64,000 bases of DNA from Siphonodentalium dalli (lineage: Eukaryota; Mollusca; Scaphopoda; Gadilida; Siphonodentaliidae), in NCBI GenBank assembly GCA_032622095.1, contig CP136061.1:214860373-214924372 (forward strand), given 5' to 3'. The position numbers and the translations under genes were made by a program. Under the pieces are notes generated by a model. It did not search any database. It had not been told where the DNA came from and saw nothing but the letters and a program-made list of their open reading frames with translations. This document shows, piece after piece, positions 59,222 through 64,000 of this stretch (its first letter is position 1; the number at the start of each line of letters is the position of its first letter).

Positions 59222-60840
59222 AATTTTAGGAGAATAGGGAACTGGGAACTGGGAACGGAATTCATGGAGCTCAGTATATTTATAGTGCAATTCGTTGTTT
59301 TAAGCCAAATATCGAACATTTTCCTATACGTTCGCTTACTTTCGGTTATCAGTTGGGAAATTTCCAACCATGCATATAGGGATGATATCAGTTTGGAAAT
59401 TTACAACAGTTGGAAAGCTTGGGGTACCAGTTTGAAATTCCAACCCAAGTGCGATGGTGTGCATATGGAATTTCACTGACTTGGATATTGGGCATGGTTC
59501 AATGGTTGTGCAGTGGCACCTGCAATGTGGACACATCCAACAGCTGACACAAGCTTCATGCTTTCTGTCAAATCTCATTTTCTAATTTAATTTGTTTCTC
59601 TTTGTTACAGGCTATACAATTTATGTTCATTGATGATACGATACGATATATTTGCATAAGCGCCAACAAAGGCAGTATGCTAACCAAACAATACAATTCA
59701 CAATAAAACAAAACTTAACAAATAAATACACGTATACATGACGTGTCTAGCCATGTATACATGTATTTTTATTGTGTGATGGCATGCATAATATTTATTC
59801 AGAACGCTTATCAAAGAAGCGCCGGGCCACGTTGCGCAATTTACAGAAGCTAAATATCTTATTTTCACCAAGCATATATAATTAATACGTACCTCATATA
59901 ATATAGCGTTTTCAACTTTCAAAGAATTCATCTTTGCCAAATTTCGAGCATCTTATCGCGTTTTGTGATAACTGATATTACTTCGCCTATATTTTAAGTG
60001 CCAACAAGACAGCATTATAAGTATTAAGCTATACTATAGTTACTTAAGTTCAGCTGTTAAAGGCGTTAAGAAAACTAACCCTCAGGCTCAGCCCCTTCTT
60101 CAACCAACCTTCCTGCTCTGACATGTTCATCGTTGCGACAAATTTACATAACGGTATACTATACATGCATGTACGGTACGCTTAAAGTGTTGTGTGTCTG
60201 TGGTGGACGTTTGTGCTAATCACTATAGACCTTCCATCAATCCAGTTCTCATATAGGTTCCTTTGTCTGGTTCATTTACACAATGCAATCAATATTACTT
60301 TTCCAAACACATCAATAATGATCAATTATAATTTAATTAATTATTTTCCCCGAACGAGACTTATTTCATGAGTTTGAAAAATAAGTTACTCCGGTCTATC
60401 CGTAGCATTCAACATCACATTCTCAGAACTCTTGGTAACACCTTCACCGTACTGTCGTTAACAACAATTTCGAGTGATCGATTTCTGTTGTGGCGATTCA
60501 TGAAGAGTTCGCGATTTCTGGAACAAATAATATTTCAACAAGTTGTCGGTGCGTGATTTTTCCTCATATATATGTTCCATTAAATGGGCTATTAACACTG
60601 GAATTGTGTCGTGAAATGGATAAAACACAGGTTTTTGTCAATTCTTCTCGAATATTTTACGTAAATACTGCCAATCGCATGTACATATTAAATATGCTAC
60701 ATCCGTGTAAAATCAACTTATGTCGTCAAAACAGTGTTTTGTGTTAAAACATGGGATTATTTTGAGTGACATCCACTATTTGTCCTGCTCCGAACTGTGT
60801 TTGTCCTCCGATTGTCTGTATCCGTTACAGGGCGTGCTCA
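59222..60840. other. Gene-poor right flank of the satellite
   Basis: Starts with a gggaactgggaactgggaac patch. At 59380-59490 sequence related to 44044-44145 (left of the gap) appears: tatcagtttggaaattta, caacagttggaaagc and cttggggtaccagtttgaaa. Short frames after 60360 lack start context or domains. Confidence 0.45.
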
Positions 60841-61345
60841 TGGGGGGGGGGGGGGGATAGTTTAATTATTCGTCATTGGACCATATTTTAATTGACCCCC
60901 CCCCCCCGTGGGACTATATTTGTATTTAACCCACATGGGACCGTAGCTTAATCAACACTGATTACACCATAATTTTTAGTTTAATTGACCCTCATAGTGG
61001 GGTAGTGTGTTAACTTTAATTAACCCTCATGGTAACACATTGACCTTCATGTGGCCATGTTTCAATTAACCCCAATGTGTCCATATTTGTATTAAACCTC
61101 ATGGGCCATATTTGAATTAAACCTGATCAGTGATGGGACCATATTTTAATTAATAAGCATGGTACCATTTTAATGAACATCATGTGACCAGATATATTTA
61201 ACTCCCATGTGACCATATTATAATTGACCGTCATCGAACCATATTTTAATTAACCCTCTTTGGATGTGGCCATATTTTAATTAACCATCATGTCTCATGA
61301 TGGGACCATATGTCCAGTATGTATTTTAATTAACCCCAACGATAG
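60841..61345. repeat. Degenerate 30-bp minisatellite with G/C runs
   Basis: A G run at about 60843-60855 and a C run near 60897-60907 border about a dozen imperfect units built on catgggaccatattttaatt followed by aaccctcatg. No coding role is seen. Confidence 0.75.
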
Positions 61346-62557
61346 ACCACATTTTCAAAGTTGATACCAGGGACCGGTGCATTACCTACCTGGGGCCATG
61401 CATAGATCAGCATTACGTCCTCTTAGGGTGCACGTATGTGACATGTATATTGGCAAGTACCGGCCATATCTGGCCCTGTCCGTAGGAGATGATGGACTAA
61501 ATGTGATTAAAAACGTGCTCGATATTTGCGTCAAATAACAAAGAAAAAGTACATGCCAGCCGAAAACAATTCAAATGTGGTATAATATAACCGAGAAATC
61601 AACAGTTTAGTGTATTTGACGCGAGCGGGCAGCGCGTTAACATAATAACGTTCGTGACTTTTTTTTGGCAATGGGTGTACGTGTGGTTATATGCCTATTG
61701 TTGTATCAATGCAATAGCCGTTGCGTGTTTGGCGATGAACATTTCAACCAATTGGAACATAAGCGCCCTTTGTGAACACATAGGCCTATCGTGCGTGACG
61801 TAGGCCTATTGTGTATAAATATTTCAAATTAAACTTTAGTTTGGCACGTCCGATTTTTAAAACAACCTTTCTCACCAAGTGCACTGCAGTATACACACAT
61901 ATACAAACATAAACACCACCACATATGAATTATGATATCAAATTTCCCAAAACGTGTTATTTATCAACATTTTGTTCAACGAAATATCGCCGTATTGTCA
62001 CTTGAGTATTCACGAAATTTTTCCGATACTACCACTTGTTTTTAGAGTTAGGCCTATTCATCTTCGATCATCCACAATTTTGACCGAGACCATTCGTTTG
62101 ATGGCGTGTTTCTGGGCCACACACAATTGAAATAACAAACTTCAAAAATCTATAGGGGATCACTCTGAATGTTGATGGGTTGGTTTCTGGACTCAAATCA
62201 AATATTTGTTCACCCTCGAAGCCAAAGAAATAGTAATTTATGGTTGTTTAATCGGATTGAGTAGATCTGAGTAGGCATATATAGGCCTACCTTTAAACGA
62301 AAGTATTTTATTTTTACTATCTCGGAATGTGGGCATTATATTGGCCTATCGAATAGGCCCAATGGCTCCCTTTGGATTCCCTATGTTTTTCGTAGGTCAA
62401 TTTACACACAGATATTATTACTGTGGTAAGTAAGCCCACCTGTTTATTTACTATCGAACAAATCGGTCTTGAACTGCAGTAGTTAAATGGAACACACCAT
62501 GTGGAATTCCCTATTGATGACGTCTGTTATTTATTTTAAGATTGTAAACCTAAATCT
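61346..62557. other. Intergenic, no gene seen
   Basis: AT-rich sequence with repeated ataggcctat words. Nothing beyond this is supportable. It ends at the putative promoter. Confidence 0.4.
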
Positions 62558-62558
62558 G

Positions 62559-62571
62559 ATTGGTTTATAAA
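62559..62571 (+). promoter_or_regulatory. Inverted CCAAT plus TATA-like box
   Basis: ATTGG at 62559-62563 is followed directly by TTTATAAA at 62564-62571, about 50 nt before the candidate start codon at 62617. Suggestive only; these words are not rare in AT-rich DNA. Confidence 0.35.
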
Positions 62572-62616
62572 CGCCACACAATATTTATGTGAAGGTCGTG
62601 TGGCATTTTCTTGACA

Positions 62617-62736
62617 ATGGCTGTGTTCCGTGGGTTGTCTTTCTCGAAATGTCACAGGATTTTAAGGAAATTACAGTCTCTTCACCCAAACGAAGGCGAT
62701 CTACTATTCAAATATCGTGGATTATGTACAAGTCAT
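62617..62736 (+). CDS. Candidate first exon, unrecognised protein
   Basis: ATG 62617 lies in a good context (acaATGG) and opens 40 codons ending exactly at a consensus donor, CAT|gtaagt, at 62737 (phase 0). The peptide starts MAVFRGLSFSKCHRILRKLQ and ends KYRGLCTSH. It is short, basic and Leu/Arg-rich at the N-terminus, as in mitochondrial presequences or small mitochondrial assembly proteins, but I recognise no family. A TATA-like box lies about 50 nt upstream. Later exons would be in or beyond the repeat at 63.2-64 kb and were not found. A chance ATG-to-donor frame of this length is possible, so the call rests on start context, donor and promoter-like words together. Confidence 0.45.
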
Positions 62737-63196
62737 GTAAGTGCCACATTAATTTATACGTAATATTATGTCATTTAGTGGTTTTCCTTCTTTATGACTT
62801 TAAATTGAAAATTTCGAGTCATTTCGTCTGCCTCCACCACTGGCACCAGGTCTGGCAAATGTGAGAATACAGCTACAATAGGCTGTATTCAGCTAACCTA
62901 GCTGTATTCAGCTATATATTATACTCTCAAACCGGCTGTTTTTCGATAATAAACTAGAAGCGCTAATTTGCGCATCAAAATTAGGCTACCCTATTCTCCG
63001 GTCACCCTCAACCAAATCAAAATCGTCGCTTGTGTTCTGACAAAGTGTTGCCTTTTGTCGGCACGGCGATGGTGATTATATGTGAAAACTTACTATGGTG
63101 GTCGATGTCGGTCATAACGTTTAATAACTCTCTTATGCAATGCGGAATACCTTGAAAAATACATTAAATACAATATTTATCACCGAAGATGGAACT

Positions 63197-64000
63197 TCTT
63201 AACCCTTTGAACCCTGGCGGCAGTGGCGCCCCACAGTGATCGACAACCTGACCCGGGGCTCCCAGTGGTATGTCCGCTTAAATTAGATAGTTTCTAGTAG
63301 CATGGTGTTGATTATGTTCAAATTGCGACACCGGTCTGAAACTTTACAGGTTTGTCCCCCATGGATCAGCGATCATTATAAGATCGCGAGACTTTGCCTC
63401 GCGGCAACTCCTTGGTAACGGTTGCTAGGCAACTACCCGGAATTGACTGGAAAATGTAAATATAGTTTATAGCGTCGTAATTCAACCTCAGTGATTGCGT
63501 TTTTTGATGCAGGTACTACCCTAACGTGAAATTTGAGATATACCCGACCAGAATAGTGAACCAAATATCCCATTTAAGGGTAGCAACGGTTGCTAAGCAA
63601 ATACCACAACTGATCGAATGACATAATTGCACTAACCATTCAGTGGTATGTTTTGCCTTAATTTAGACAGTGTCTAGTCGCATGGTGTTGGTTATGTTGA
63701 AAGGGGATACCTACCTGAAACTGTGCAGGCATGATATATGCATGCACGGACCACTGATCATTGTAAGATCGGGAGACTTTGCCACCTGATCTCGCCTTAG
63801 AAACGGTTACTAGGCAACTACCCGAAATTTGCAGGATAAACGAATTCTAGCTTATAACGTTGTAATTATACATCAGCGAATTGCGTTTCGATGCAACCAA
63901 TATCCTAATGTGAAATTAAGATATACCTGACCATGCGCGAGTAAGTCAACTTGATATGCAATAGACTTTTTGCTGCATGTGGCACAACAGAGACTGATAT
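63197..64000. repeat. TTAA-element end and 378-bp direct repeat
   Basis: TTAACCCTTTGAACCC near 63199 resembles the ends of the TTAA elements elsewhere. Two diverged units start at cagtggtatg 63263 and 63641 and share tctagt.gcatggtgttg, taagatcg.gagactttgcc and ggcaactacccg blocks. The second unit runs to or near the window end, so the full element is not visible. Confidence 0.65.

Noticed and set aside
60490-60747. 85-codon frame at 60.5 kb
   Set aside because: It begins with GTG, has no domain, and its composition matches the AT-rich surroundings.

Overview
The window looks like repeat-dominated, AT-rich genomic DNA of a marine lophotrochozoan, most likely a mollusc. The grounds are: intron-type gene fragments with GT/AG splice signals; dispersed modules beginning 'agctcacctgag' and followed by 'ccgtccgtcc' runs, which I associate with molluscan genomes; and a mix of DIRS, Crypton-like, L1/Tx1-like LINE, Harbinger, hAT, mariner and TTAA-specific elements. 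No bacterial gene organisation, rRNA or tRNA was found. The species call is inference. A 100-base run of N at 44355-44454 is an assembly gap.

Layout. 0-4 kb holds TIR-bounded non-autonomous elements, one with a THAP-like relic. 4.9-8.3 kb is a decayed LINE split by a roughly 2.2-kb insertion that carries a tyrosine recombinase (Crypton/KIAA1958-like) with one in-frame stop and hairpin DNA at both ends. 8.3-16 kb is gene-poor and carries MITEs, a TTAA palindrome element and tandem repeats. 16.2-16.6 kb shows two well-formed exons of an unrecognised host gene. 18.0-22.2 kb is the most interesting part: an intact, intronless 1074-codon gene with a DDE-like triad sits between 37-bp terminal inverted repeats (33/37 identical), so it looks like a complete autonomous DNA transposon of a family I cannot name.

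24.7-33.0 kb is a unit that recurs, internally deleted, at 36.1-40.9 kb. It contains a hAT MITE, a Harbinger-type element, a DIRS retrotransposon and a further TIR element in fixed order. The first DIRS copy keeps Gag, RT/RNase H and tyrosine recombinase reading frames plus the inverted terminal and internal complementary repeats; the second lost about 3.6 kb and fuses Gag to the recombinase tail. 33.3-36 kb and 41-44 kb carry MITEs, foldbacks and degenerate dispersed repeats.

44.5-59.2 kb is a continuous 174-bp satellite of about 85 monomers with higher-order block structure, richer in GC and CpG than its surroundings. The last 4.8 kb holds no complete gene, but a candidate first exon with TATA- and CCAAT-like signals lies at 62.6 kb, and a diverged 378-bp direct repeat runs to the window edge.

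Functionally the window is a stack of nested insertions. Two unrelated tyrosine-recombinase systems (DIRS and Crypton-like), one DDE-type transposase and one LINE are the protein-coding mobile systems. Most other structure is non-autonomous derivatives and hairpin-forming foldbacks.
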